This document shows positions 35,109 through 44,379 of a stretch of DNA of 64,000 nt, in pieces. The notes below the pieces were generated by a model that saw only the letters and a program-made list of their open reading frames with translations, made no database searches and was not told where the DNA came from. The number at the start of each line of letters is the position of its first letter. Position 1 is the stretch's first letter. Source of the DNA: Paraburkholderia caffeinitolerans (GTDB lineage Bacteria; Pseudomonadota; Gammaproteobacteria; Burkholderiales; Burkholderiaceae). The stretch lies in NCBI RefSeq assembly GCF_902859945.1, contig NZ_CADIKL010000033.1, positions 29,657 to 93,656 of the forward strand, in the 5' to 3' direction. The position numbers and the translations under genes are program-made.

Positions 35109-35858
35109 ATGGCCTCCGCACGCATCGATTCTCCCGCGAACTTCCGCGCTCTACAGATTTACGAGCAGGTCTCCGAAAAGATCCGCGCGGAAATCCGGGC
35201 TGGCAGATACCTTCCCGAGTCGCGCCTGCCTTCGGAGCGCGAACTGGCCGCTTTGTTCGGCGTGGGGCGTCCCGCTGTGCGCGAAGCAATCGGGGCGCTC
35301 CAGAATGAAGGTCTCGTTGTCACGCGCAGAAACTCCGGCACGTATGTTTCGGCGAATGCGCCCGAAGTGCTCGCGCGCGGCAGCACGCTATCGGGCACGG
35401 CCGAAGCAGATTCGGTTGAAGCGGATTACAGCCCGTCGGCAACGCTCGATGTCCGCCTGATTCTCGAACCCGCCATCGCGCGCCGGGCGGCGGCCCACAA
35501 GAAGCGGGACGCGCTCGCCGAGCACTATCTCGCGCAAATGGAAACGCTGACCGACGTTTCGGACCCCGAAGAACGTGCGCTCTGGAACAACAGCGACCGC
35601 CTGTTTCATCGCCAGCTTGCGGTGATGACGGGCGATGCGCTGCTGGTGAAGCTGGCCCAGGAGATTGCCGACACGATGGACCAGTCCTTGTGGAAGCGCC
35701 TCAAGGACGACGGCATCTACGATCCCGCCCGCATTCGCCTTTACGTGGCGGAGCACCGGCTCATTTACGAAGCCATCGTGACCGGCGACGCGGACGCCGC
35801 CGCGTTCTACGTGGAGCAGCACATTCACCGCGTCCAGCGCGATATCGCGCCTGCGTGA
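35109..35858 (+). CDS. GntR-family regulator, FadR/FCD subfamily
   Basis: The 249-residue protein has an N-terminal winged helix (YEQVSEKIRAEIRAGRY, LPSERELAALFGVGRPAVREA, LVVTRRNSGTYVS). A C-terminal all-helical FCD domain (about 100-240) follows, with the metal-coordinating Asp/His pattern (DVRLILEP...FHRQLA...EHRLIYEAI). It lies between the reductase and the dehydratase of the hydroxyproline module and is probably their local repressor, responsive to a pathway intermediate. Confidence 0.9.
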   Translation: MASARIDSPANFRALQIYEQVSEKIRAEIRAGRYLPESRLPSERELAALFGVGRPAVREAIGALQNEGLVVTRRNSGTYVSANAPEVLARGSTLSGTAEADSVEADYSPSATLDVRLILEPAIARRAAAHKKRDALAEHYLAQMETLTDVSDPEERALWNNSDRLFHRQLAVMTGDALLVKLAQEIADTMDQSLWKRLKDDGIYDPARIRLYVAEHRLIYEAIVTGDADAAAFYVEQHIHRVQRDIAPA

Positions 35859-35890
35859 TTCTGTGTGGCCCGGTGCGATCCGCAGCGGGA

Positions 35891-36898
35891 TCAGCGCACG
35901 AGAAAGCCGTACGTCAGCGGGTCGCGCTCGTCGATGATCCACTGCGCGAAGCCGCAGATGTACGCTTCGCCCTCGACTTCGGGAATCACGGCCGGAATGC
36001 CTTGAACCGACGTCTCCCGCAGAACCCGGCCTTTGAACACCGTCCCGACGATGGATTCGTTCACGAGCGTCTCGCCAGCCTTGAGCTCGCCGCGCTGATA
36101 AAGCTGCGCCACGCGTCCGCCGGTTCCGGAGCCCGTGGGCGAGCGGTCGACTTCGCGATCGGCGAACACGCAGCAATTGGCCTGGGTCGATCCCGCATGG
36201 CGCGGCTCGTTGGCGATGATGGTGCCGTAGATGTGGTTGATTTCCGGAATCTCCGGATGCTGCACCGGAAATGCCTTGTTGGCGGCTTCCTTGACCTCGG
36301 CGCCGAAGCGAATGAGCTTTTCGACCGCCGACTCGCGCACCGGCAGATCGAAGGGTGCGCCATCGACGTAGAAATAAAACGCGCCGCCATAGGCGATATC
36401 GCCCGTGACCTTGCCGAAACTCGGCGTTTCCACGGTGACGTCGCGCTTCCACAGGAATGACGGCACGTTCACGAAGCGCACGCTGCCCGCGTGCTCGCCA
36501 TCCCATTTGACAAAGGCCTCGATGAAGCCGCAAGGCGCGTCGATGCCCACCCGCGTTTCGGGCATCGTGCGCTGCACCCAGCCCAGCTCTACCGCTGCCG
36601 TCGAGAGCGCAATGACGCCGTGGCCGCAGTGGTCGCTATATCCTTCGTTATGCAGAAAGATCACGCCGAAGTCGGCGTTGGGCGACACGGGCTCGGTGAG
36701 ATAGCCGCCGTACATGTCGGCGTGGCCGCGCGGCTCGAACATCAACGCGCGGCGAATGTCGTCGGCGTTTTCCTTGAGCCACGCGCGGCGCTGGACGATG
36801 GTGTCGCCGGGCAGGCGCGGCAGACCGCTCGTGACGATGCGGAATGCCTCGCCGCCGGTGTGGACTTCGACGGTGGAAATGGTGCGTGTCGGTTTCAT
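35891..36898 (-). CDS. trans-3-hydroxy-L-proline dehydratase (proline racemase superfamily)
   Basis: ATG 36898 gives 335 residues. The family's first catalytic Cys is present (SDHCGHGVIAL), but the second site reads DRSPTGSGTGG, with Thr where proline racemase and 4-hydroxyproline epimerase have Cys. A Cys/Thr pair is the known signature of trans-3-hydroxy-L-proline dehydratase, which yields delta1-pyrroline-2-carboxylate. The reductase at 34063 completes conversion to L-proline. It follows the substrate-binding protein gene by 39 bases on the same strand, probably as one operon. Confidence 0.87.
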   Translation of the reverse strand: MKPTRTISTVEVHTGGEAFRIVTSGLPRLPGDTIVQRRAWLKENADDIRRALMFEPRGHADMYGGYLTEPVSPNADFGVIFLHNEGYSDHCGHGVIALSTAAVELGWVQRTMPETRVGIDAPCGFIEAFVKWDGEHAGSVRFVNVPSFLWKRDVTVETPSFGKVTGDIAYGGAFYFYVDGAPFDLPVRESAVEKLIRFGAEVKEAANKAFPVQHPEIPEINHIYGTIIANEPRHAGSTQANCCVFADREVDRSPTGSGTGGRVAQLYQRGELKAGETLVNESIVGTVFKGRVLRETSVQGIPAVIPEVEGEAYICGFAQWIIDERDPLTYGFLVR

Positions 36899-36937
36899 GA
36901 GAAGCGGAATGTCAGGCGGATTCAAGCGAATAGTGGC

Positions 36938-38056
36938 TTACTTTTCATACGGCACGGGCAGCCCGTTGCGAATCACGTAGACCGTGGTGGGCGCGCCCAG
37001 CAGGTCGCCCTTCGCATCGAACGAGTAGGTACCCGCGACGCCCTTGTACTTTTCCTTGGACAACTGAGCGATGAGCTTCGCCTTGTCGGTGGTCGTGCCG
37101 GCCTTGACCATGGCGTCGGCGAGCAACTTCACACCGTCGTAGTAGTTGACCGCATATACCTGGGTATCCGTATGAAAGGTGTCGTGGTACTTCTTCAGGA
37201 AAGCGCGGCCTTCCGGCGTTTTGTCGAGCGCCACGCCGCCTTGCGCGCAATACACGATGGAGGCCGCGTCGCCGGCGACCTTGCCCATGTCGGCCGAACA
37301 GATGCCGTCGCCGCCGAGCAGCTTCGCGTTCAGCCCGCGCTGGCGCATCTGCTTGGCCATCGGCGCACCCTGGGCCGCGTAGCCGCCGAGGAAGATCACA
37401 TCGGGATTCTTGGCCTTGATCGCCGTGAGAATGCCGAGGAAGTCGGTGGCCTGCGAATTCGTGAATTGGTGGTCGACGATCTTCAGGCCGTTGGCCTTCG
37501 CCACCTGTTCGAACTGCTGGGCGACGCCCTGGCCGTAGGCGGTGCGGTCGTCGATGATGGCGGCCGTTTTCGCATGGAGCGTCTTGACGGCGAACTCGGC
37601 CATGGTCCCGCCTAGTTGCTCGTCGCTCGCGCCGATGCGAAAGATGTTCTTGAAGCCTTGCTGGGTGAGCGACGGATTGGACGCGACCGGCAGGATCGGG
37701 ATATTCGCGTTGTTGTAGACGCGCGAGGCCGGAATCGCGACGCCGGAGTTGTACGGGCCGATAACGGCAACCACGCCGCTATCGACGAGATTCTGGGCGA
37801 CTTGCACGCCCACCTTCGGGTCGGCCTGGTCGTCCTGCGAATTCAGTTTGAACGTGACGGCCTTGCCGGCGACGGTGACGTGCTGCTGGTTCAGTTCGTC
37901 GATTGCGAGACGTGCGCCGTTCTCATTGTCCTTGCCGTTTGCTGCCTGCGGGCCGGTCAGCGGCGCGGAATGGCCGATGACGACGACTTGCTGGGCCTGC
38001 GCGGCAGCGGCGCTGAAAGCCGCCACGGCGGCTACGGTCATGATGAGATGACGCAT
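36938..38056 (-). CDS. Branched-chain/amino-acid type ABC substrate-binding protein
   Basis: ATG 38056 gives 372 residues with a signal peptide ending AQAQQ. The LivJ/LivK-type type I periplasmic binding fold starts VVVIGHSAPLTGPQAANGKDNENG, with FRIGASDEQLGGTMAEFA and FLGGYAAQGAPMAKQMR. No permease or ATPase gene is adjacent, so it must use a transporter encoded elsewhere. Its operon-like position before the dehydratase suggests that hydroxyproline or a related imino acid is the ligand. Confidence 0.88.
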   Translation of the reverse strand: MRHLIMTVAAVAAFSAAAAQAQQVVVIGHSAPLTGPQAANGKDNENGARLAIDELNQQHVTVAGKAVTFKLNSQDDQADPKVGVQVAQNLVDSGVVAVIGPYNSGVAIPASRVYNNANIPILPVASNPSLTQQGFKNIFRIGASDEQLGGTMAEFAVKTLHAKTAAIIDDRTAYGQGVAQQFEQVAKANGLKIVDHQFTNSQATDFLGILTAIKAKNPDVIFLGGYAAQGAPMAKQMRQRGLNAKLLGGDGICSADMGKVAGDAASIVYCAQGGVALDKTPEGRAFLKKYHDTFHTDTQVYAVNYYDGVKLLADAMVKAGTTTDKAKLIAQLSKEKYKGVAGTYSFDAKGDLLGAPTTVYVIRNGLPVPYEK

Positions 38057-38071
38057 GATAGGTCTCGCAAT

Positions 38072-38093
38072 ATTGGTTTTTGAAGAAACCAAT
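38072..38093. promoter_or_regulatory. Palindrome before the binding-protein gene
   Basis: ATTGGTTT-N6-AAACCAAT is a perfect 8-bp dyad located 16-37 bases upstream of the start codon, a typical repressor position. It resembles the TGGT/ACCA element next to the GntR gene and is a candidate operator for that regulator. Confidence 0.5.
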
Positions 38094-38189
38094 GTATTGC
38101 ACTGGTGGTGCGATAGCAAGCACTTTTCCAAAAAAACGTCGATCGTGGTCTTAGGGAAAACCAGATTGAGTTCTCGGCGGGCGCGCGAT

Positions 38190-38243
38190 GGCCGCCAAAA
38201 ACAAAATCGCCCTTGCAGCGATACCCGCTGCAAGGGCGATTTT
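38190..38243 (-). terminator. Terminator of icd
   Basis: A perfect 18-bp stem (38203-38220 with 38226-38243, loop ATACC) is followed on the minus strand by TTTTGTTTTTGG. It sits about 70 bases after the icd stop codon. The symmetrical A/T flanks mean it could also act on the plus strand. Confidence 0.92.
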
Positions 38244-38310
38244 CATGAGTGAGGCAAAGGCGCCTCGCGCCGGGTGAGGCCCAGCCAGGCCTCCCGGCTT
38301 CGAGTGTGGC

Positions 38311-40554
38311 TTACTTCGCCACGGCTTCGAGTGCGGCGTTGAACGTCTTGCTCGGGCGCATGACTTCGGCGAGCTTCGCGAAGTCGGGCATGTAGTAGCC
38401 GCCGATGTCGACCGGCTTGCCCTGCACCGCGGCGAGTTCGCTCACGATGGTCTTCTCGTTCTCGGCCAGTGTCTTCGCGAGCGGTGCGAAGTGCGCCGCG
38501 AGTTCCGCGTCTTCCTTCTGCGCGGCCAGCTCTTGCGCCCAGAACATCGCGAGGTAGAACTGGCTGCCGCGATTGTCGAGTTCGCCGGTCTTCGGCGACG
38601 GGCCCTTGTTGTTGTCGAGCAGCTTGCCGGTGGCGGCGTCGAGCGTCTTCGCGAGCAGCTTGGCCTTGGCATTGTTCGTCTTGATGCCGAGGTCTTCGAG
38701 CGACACAGCCAGCGCGAGGAATTCGCCGAGCGAGTCCCAGCGCAAGTGGTCTTCCTGAACCAGCTGCTGCACGTGCTTGGGCGCCGAACCGCCCGCGCCG
38801 GTTTCGTACATGCCGCCGCCGGCCATCAGCGGAACGATCGAGAGCATCTTCGCGCTGGTGCCCAGTTCCATGATCGGGAACAGGTCGGTCAGGTAGTCGC
38901 GCAGGATGTTGCCCGTGGCCGAGATCGTGTCCAGGCCGCGGATCACGCGCTCGAGCGAGTAACGCATCGCGCGAACCTGCGACATGATATGGATCTCGAG
39001 ACCGTTCGTGTCGTGGTCCTTCAGGTAGGCCTCGACCTTCTTGATCAGCTCGTTTTCGTGCGGACGATACGGGTCGAGCCAGAACACGACCGGCATGCCC
39101 GAGTTGCGCGCGCGCGTGACAGCGAGCTTGACCCAGTCGCGGATCGGCGCGTCCTTCACGAGGCACATGCGCCAGATGTCGCCTTGCTCGACTTGCTGCG
39201 TGAGCGCTTCGAGCACTTCGCCCGTGGCGTTGTCGACGATGCGCGCCGTGCCGTCTTGCGGGATCTCGTAGGTCTTGTCGTGCGAGCCGTACTCTTCAGC
39301 CTTCTGCGCCATCAGGCCGACGTTGGGCACCGTGCCCATCGTGCGCGGATCGAATGCGCCGTTGGTCTTGCAGAAGTTGATGATTTCCTGGTAGATGCGC
39401 GCGAACGTGCTTTCCGGAATCAGGCACTTCGTGTCGGCGGGGCGGCCGTCGGCGCCCCACATCTTGCCGCCGGCGCGGATCATCGCGGGCATCGAGGCGT
39501 CGACGATCACGTCGTTCGGCGCGTGCAGGTTCGAGATGCCCTTGGCCGAGTCGACCATCGCGAGCGACGGACGATGCTCGTGGCAAGCGTGCAGGTCGCG
39601 GATCACTTCTTCGCGCTTCGATTCCGGCAGCGCTTCGATCTTCGTGTAGAGATCGACCATGCCGTTGTTCACGTTGATGCCGAGTTCTTCGAAGAGCTTT
39701 GCGTGCTTCTCGAATGCGTCCTTGTAGAACACCTTCACGGCGTGGCCGAACACGATGGGGTGCGAGACCTTCATCATGGTGGCCTTCACGTGCAGCGAGA
39801 GCATGACGCCGGTCTTGCGCGCGTCTTCCATCTGCTCTTCATAGAAGTCGAGCAGCGCCTTCTTGCTCATGAACATGCTGTCGACGATCTCGCCAGCTTG
39901 CAGCGCAACCTTCGGCTTGAGGACGATGGTCTCGCCGCTCTTCGTCACGAGTTCCATGCGCACTTCGCGCGTCTTGTCGTTCGTGATCGACTTTTCGCCG
40001 TGGTAGAAGTCGCCGTGCTTCATGTGAGCCACGTGCGTGCGCGAAGCCATGCTCCACTCGCCCATGCTGTGCGGGTGCTTCTTCGCGTAGTTCTTCACGG
40101 CGAGCGGCGCGCGGCGGTCCGAATTGCCTTCGCGCAGCACCGGGTTCACCGCCGAGCCGAGGCACTTCGAGTAGCGCTTCTGGATCGCTTTCTCTTCGTC
40201 GGTCTTGGGGTCTTCCGGATAGTCGGGAACCTTGAAGCCCTTGCCCTGCAGTTCCTTGATCGCGGCAACGAGCTGAGGAACCGACGCGCTGATATTGGGC
40301 AGCTTGATGATGTTCGTGTCCGGGAGCTGGGTGAGGCGGCCCAGTTCGGCCAGATTGTCCGGCGCGCGCTGCGCTTCGGTCAGGAACTCGGGGAATTCGC
40401 CGAGGATGCGGCCCGCAACGGAAATGTCGCTAGTCTCGACATTGACGCCGGCCGGCGCAGCGAACGTACGGATGACCGGAAGAAATGCGCTGGTGGCAAG
40501 CAGCGGGGCTTCGTCGGTCAGGGTGTAGATGATGGTGGGTTGCTGGGTACTCAT
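38311..40554 (-). CDS. icd: NADP-dependent isocitrate dehydrogenase, monomeric type
   Basis: ATG 40554 (MSTQQPTIIYTLTDEAPLLA) gives 747 residues, the normal length of the monomeric type II enzyme and nearly twice that of the dimeric one. Family blocks include NSDRRAPLAVKNYAKKHPHSMG, SHVAHMKHGDFYHGEKS-like sequence, MVDSAKGISNLHAPNDVIVDASMP, RAGGKMWG and GSAPKHVQQL. It oxidatively decarboxylates isocitrate to 2-oxoglutarate with NADP+ in the TCA cycle. It is a single gene with its own terminator and a 550-base upstream region. Confidence 0.96.
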   Translation of the reverse strand: MSTQQPTIIYTLTDEAPLLATSAFLPVIRTFAAPAGVNVETSDISVAGRILGEFPEFLTEAQRAPDNLAELGRLTQLPDTNIIKLPNISASVPQLVAAIKELQGKGFKVPDYPEDPKTDEEKAIQKRYSKCLGSAVNPVLREGNSDRRAPLAVKNYAKKHPHSMGEWSMASRTHVAHMKHGDFYHGEKSITNDKTREVRMELVTKSGETIVLKPKVALQAGEIVDSMFMSKKALLDFYEEQMEDARKTGVMLSLHVKATMMKVSHPIVFGHAVKVFYKDAFEKHAKLFEELGINVNNGMVDLYTKIEALPESKREEVIRDLHACHEHRPSLAMVDSAKGISNLHAPNDVIVDASMPAMIRAGGKMWGADGRPADTKCLIPESTFARIYQEIINFCKTNGAFDPRTMGTVPNVGLMAQKAEEYGSHDKTYEIPQDGTARIVDNATGEVLEALTQQVEQGDIWRMCLVKDAPIRDWVKLAVTRARNSGMPVVFWLDPYRPHENELIKKVEAYLKDHDTNGLEIHIMSQVRAMRYSLERVIRGLDTISATGNILRDYLTDLFPIMELGTSAKMLSIVPLMAGGGMYETGAGGSAPKHVQQLVQEDHLRWDSLGEFLALAVSLEDLGIKTNNAKAKLLAKTLDAATGKLLDNNKGPSPKTGELDNRGSQFYLAMFWAQELAAQKEDAELAAHFAPLAKTLAENEKTIVSELAAVQGKPVDIGGYYMPDFAKLAEVMRPSKTFNAALEAVAK

Positions 40555-41103
40555 CGGCTTTCTTGGCGGGGTCCAAAAACGGGGTGATAAGACCACCGGC
40601 TGCGCGCAGTCGGCGAAACAGGTGAATTTTGCCTCAATTCGGGAGCGCTTGGGGGCTTACTATCCATCAATTTCATATTATGGAAATGCGTTGCGCCACA
40701 CAATTTGGTTCTGAAGCCGGCTCGTCTGGCCCTCGAAGGCGGCCCCGCGCTGGAAGTGTTGCTGCGCTGGAGGCCCGCTGTACAAGGCTTTGGCAGTCGA
40801 GGCCCGTTATCTGGATGTGCCGCGTGCGTTTCTGGATTAATTAAAATTGTATTCGTCAATCTGGTTAATACCCTTACAAAAATAGTTGGTAGGCCGGGCA
40901 GTCTTATAGAAGAATTGCGCCCCCGCCGAGGTCATCCAGGGCATGCGGGAAATCTAAAGTATCGGCTTTATGTGACCGATATCCTGGTTATCGATTGGAA
41001 TAATTCGTGCCAGAGAGGCAGTTCCGGACGGGAAGTCCCGGACGGGAAGTCCCGGTCAATCCAGATGTCGCTTCGCCAGCCGGGGCGATCCCCGAGGTGA
41101 TCC
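40555..41103. other. icd-AraC divergent intergenic region
   Basis: There is no convincing gene. An AT-rich stretch at about 40835-40905 probably carries promoters. A tandem repeat of the 14-mer CCGGACGGGAAGTC (41024-41037, 41038-41051) lies about 50-80 bases before the AraC start and may be its operator, because AraC proteins bind direct repeats. Confidence 0.5.
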
Positions 41104-42135
41104 ATGAACCAGGCGCCGAACGCGCTGCTTCATTCGCAATTCGATACCCGCGGCTTGCCGCGTTCCCGACAGTTCGCCGCGTGGCGCGAAGCGATCAATG
41201 TGGTGTTCGATACGCAAGCCACCGAGGCGCAGGACGCGGGCTTCCAGACCAGTGTGAACGCGTATCTGTTTTCGGACGTGGTGCTGGGATCGATCAGCAC
41301 CGGTGCGCAGCGCTACGACCGCTCGAACGCAAAGATCGGGCGCGACGGCCACGACCAGTACGTGCTGCAGTTTTATCTGGGCGGTAGCTGCCGCGTACGC
41401 GACGGTGGTGCGGAGTCGTGTACGCGGCCCGGCGACATGTTCATCGTCGATGCGGCGCAGCCGCTCGCGACCGAGACCACGCGCAGCGAATTCCTGAATC
41501 TGGCGGTGCCGCGCCGCCTGCTTTCCCCGTTGCTCAATGCCCCCGACCAGCACGGCATGCGGATATTGCGGGGCACACAGCCCATGGTAGCGCTGCTGCG
41601 CGAGCATCTGGGCGAGCTCTATCGTCATGCCCCGCAGATGACGCAGGCGGAGGCCCATGCCGTTCTGTCCGCGACCTTGCAACTCGCGGCTTGCGCAATC
41701 AACGCGAGCGCGAATCCGGAACACATGCCGGCCGTTCAGCAAAGCGTGTTCGTGTCGATCTGCCGCTATTTGGAGCAGCACTTGAGCGATCGGCAATTGA
41801 GCGCGGAGCAGGTGGCGTTCGCATTCGGCATGTCGCGCGCCACGCTGTATCGCCTGTTCGAAAAGGAGGGCGGTTTTGCGACGTACGTGCGCGAGCGGCG
41901 CTTGCGCCGGTGCCGGGAGCTGCTGATCGATCCGGCGCGCAGCGGCGTGTCGATTGCCGATATTGCGGCGGAACATGGGTTCTCGAATGCCGCGAATTTC
42001 GCTCGTGCGTTTCGCCGCTCGATCGGGCTGTCCCCACGCGCGGTGCGCATGCTGGCGCTGAGCGGCGGCGGCATCGTGCGCGAGCAAGGCGCCTCGGCGG
42101 AAGACTGGCGCTACTGGATGACCTTGCTGCGTTGA
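41104..42135 (+). CDS. AraC-family transcriptional regulator
   Basis: The 343-residue protein has an N-terminal AraC-binding-like domain (about 25-200; GGSCRVRDGG, RPGDMFIVDAAQPLATET). Two helix-turn-helix motifs follow at the C-terminus (LSAEQVAFAFGMSRATLYRLFEKEG; GVSIADIAAEHGFSNAANFARAFRRSIGLSP). This N-terminal family often senses aromatic or small organic acids. The gene has no obvious adjacent target except the small gene and MFS transporter downstream. Confidence 0.9.
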   Translation: MNQAPNALLHSQFDTRGLPRSRQFAAWREAINVVFDTQATEAQDAGFQTSVNAYLFSDVVLGSISTGAQRYDRSNAKIGRDGHDQYVLQFYLGGSCRVRDGGAESCTRPGDMFIVDAAQPLATETTRSEFLNLAVPRRLLSPLLNAPDQHGMRILRGTQPMVALLREHLGELYRHAPQMTQAEAHAVLSATLQLAACAINASANPEHMPAVQQSVFVSICRYLEQHLSDRQLSAEQVAFAFGMSRATLYRLFEKEGGFATYVRERRLRRCRELLIDPARSGVSIADIAAEHGFSNAANFARAFRRSIGLSPRAVRMLALSGGGIVREQGASAEDWRYWMTLLR

Positions 42136-42306
42136 GCCCGTCGCGCGGATTGCGCAGGTTTGCCGGGTGAGACACCACAACAAGTATTTGAGACGTATGG
42201 ACAGGTTTTACCGTCGGCCGTTCGGATTCGTTGCTACCACCCGCCGCTACCTGCAAAGTTGCCGGCATCCGCGAGATCAGCGAGATCGGGGCGGAACGGG
42301 GGAAAA

Positions 42307-42606
42307 ATGAAAAAGAATCAGAAAAAGCCACGGCACGGTGGCTGGTATCACTACGAGTCGGTCTGGGTGCTCGAACTCGCGCGCGGCGCGTCGCATATCG
42401 CCAGCGTACTTTCTGCCGAAACGCTGGACGCCGCGGTGCATGAGGTCATGCAAGAGTTCGCCGCGGCGCAAGGCAGCGCGGAACTCGATGCGTTTTGCTG
42501 GCTGCTGGCCGAGCGGCTCGAAAAACGCGGGTGCGCGGCGGGCGCGGCCAGGGTCAGGGCATTCGATGCATCCGGTCTGGCGCGCGAACTGGTTGGCGAG
42601 GCGTGA
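42307..42606 (+). CDS. Hypothetical protein
   Basis: ATG 42307 with a GGGGG-rich upstream sequence gives 99 residues (MKKNQKKPRHGGWYHYESVW). It is basic at the N-terminus and helical later (ELDAFCWLLAERLEKRGC), with no signal peptide or TM segment. I do not recognise it. Confidence 0.6.
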   Translation: MKKNQKKPRHGGWYHYESVWVLELARGASHIASVLSAETLDAAVHEVMQEFAAAQGSAELDAFCWLLAERLEKRGCAAGAARVRAFDASGLARELVGEA

Positions 42607-42810
42607 ATTAGAAAAAAATAAAAACGCCTGTTCAAATTTGGGTTTCAACCAGGTGTATCAATGCTCCGGTGCCAATAAGCTGCAAGGTGTGTCGCGAGAA
42701 CGATGACGACGCAAGGATTTGCGCCGGGGAGACTGCGTGCATGTAGCCGTGCGCGCAAGCCACCGGCTTTTCGCTTTCGTTGTGCTTACAAAAATGGTTG
42801 AGGTATTCCG

Positions 42811-44208
42811 ATGTCGATAGAAAAATCCGCGGAAATTGCCGCCCGATTTGACCGGCTGCCGCCGTCGCGCACGGTCTGGTCGATGGTGATCCTGCTTTCG
42901 CTTGGCGGGGTGTTCGAGTTTTATGATTTGTTCTTCACCGGTTATGTTGCGCCTGGCATGGTGCATTCGGGCCTCTTTACGCCCGAGTCGCTCGGCTTCT
43001 TTTCCGCGCTCGGGCCGCTCAAGGTGGCCGGCTTCGGCACCTTCGTATTCTCGACGTTCGCGGGGCTGTGGGTGGGCGCGCTCGTGTTCGGCCAGGTGGC
43101 CGACCGGTACGGGCGCCGCATCATCTTCACGTGGTCGCTGATCTGGTACATCGCGTGCACGGCCATCATGGCGTTCCAGACCACCGGCCTCGGACTCAAT
43201 ATCTGGCGCTTCATCGCCGGCATCGGCATCGGCATCGAACTCGTCACGATCGACACGTACATTTCCGAGCTGATCCCGAGCGCCGAGCGCGGGCGGGCCT
43301 ACGCGGTCAATCAGTTCATCACCTTCAGCGTGGTACCGGTGGTGGCGTTTCTCGCGTACATCCTCAAGGACACGCAGCCGTTCGGCCTCGACTACTGGCG
43401 CGTTGTGATTCTCATCGGCTCGGTGGGCGCGGTGGTGGTGTGGTTCTTGCGTCGCAAGATTCCCGAAAGCCCGCGCTGGCTCGCGCGCCACGGTCACGTG
43501 GATGAAGCGGAGCGTATCGTCGCCGACATCGAGCGCCGCGTGGCGGCGGAGAAGTCGATCGAGCTGCCGCCGCCCGGCGCCATTCAAGTCGAGAAGGGCG
43601 GCCGCGGCTCGCTCGGCGAAGTGCTGCGCCCGCCTTATTTGCGCCGCACCGTGATTCTTTCGATCTTCAACATGGCACAGGTGATCGGCTTCTACGGATT
43701 CGCGGCGTGGGTGCCAACGCTGCTGATCGACCGTGGCATTCACGTGACGCAAAGCCTGGCCTATGCGTTCGTGATCGCCATCGCCAACCCGTTCGGCCCG
43801 CTGATTGGCGTATGGTTCGCCGACAAGCTGGAGCGCAAGACGCAGATCGTCGGCGGCCTCTTTGTCATGGCGGTCGTGATCGCGCTGTTCTCGCAGGCCT
43901 CGCAGCCTTCGGTGCTGATCGTGCTGGGCGTGCTCTTCACGCTTGCATCGAACGTGATGTCCTATGCCTACCACGGCTATCAGGCCGAGCTCTATCCCAC
44001 GCGCGTGCGCGCCCGTGCGGTGGGCTTCGTGTATTCGTGGAGCCGGATTGCGGCGGCGTTTGCGGGACTCGCCATCGGCATCTTGCTGCATCACTACGGC
44101 GTGCCGGGCGTGGCGATCTTTATCGGCGTGGCGATGTTCGTGGGCATCGTGATGATTCTGCTCGGGCCGAATACGCGCGGCCTCTCGCTCGAAGATATTA
44201 GCCACTGA
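42811..44208 (+). CDS. MFS transporter (metabolite:proton symporter type)
   Basis: This 465-residue protein has twelve TM segments. Its start, SLGGVFEFYDLFFTGYVAPG, with the Asp in TM1, the loop motif GQVADRYGRRIIF and PESPRWLARHG after TM6 are typical of the SV2-like/sugar-acid branch of the MFS. It is a paralogue of the transporter at 54551, sharing the same motifs throughout. The substrate is not evident; carboxylates or aromatic acids are usual. The IclR gene starts about 170 bases downstream. A GC-rich hairpin with 9-bp arms lies at 44225-44250 after the stop. Confidence 0.9.
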   Translation: MSIEKSAEIAARFDRLPPSRTVWSMVILLSLGGVFEFYDLFFTGYVAPGMVHSGLFTPESLGFFSALGPLKVAGFGTFVFSTFAGLWVGALVFGQVADRYGRRIIFTWSLIWYIACTAIMAFQTTGLGLNIWRFIAGIGIGIELVTIDTYISELIPSAERGRAYAVNQFITFSVVPVVAFLAYILKDTQPFGLDYWRVVILIGSVGAVVVWFLRRKIPESPRWLARHGHVDEAERIVADIERRVAAEKSIELPPPGAIQVEKGGRGSLGEVLRPPYLRRTVILSIFNMAQVIGFYGFAAWVPTLLIDRGIHVTQSLAYAFVIAIANPFGPLIGVWFADKLERKTQIVGGLFVMAVVIALFSQASQPSVLIVLGVLFTLASNVMSYAYHGYQAELYPTRVRARAVGFVYSWSRIAAAFAGLAIGILLHHYGVPGVAIFIGVAMFVGIVMILLGPNTRGLSLEDISH

Positions 44209-44379
44209 GTGTGCAGGACATGCTGCGCGCCGCTGCATCATGCGGCGCGCGCGCCGGATCTGCTGCAATAATTTTCGCCGTCATCGCGGAGTGCCGGGGG
44301 CGCGACGGCAGTTTTCCGCTGCCGCGTTGGATATCGCGCCCAGGGAAACCCCTCTCCAATCATTCTCACCCACTGGGAA

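Noticed and set aside
38491..40587. 698-codon plus-strand frame opposite icd
   Set aside because: It is antisense to a fully conserved isocitrate dehydrogenase and has no family features.
42658..44268. 536-codon minus-strand frame opposite the MFS transporter
   Set aside because: It is a hydrophilic shadow of a 12-TM protein, with no domains.
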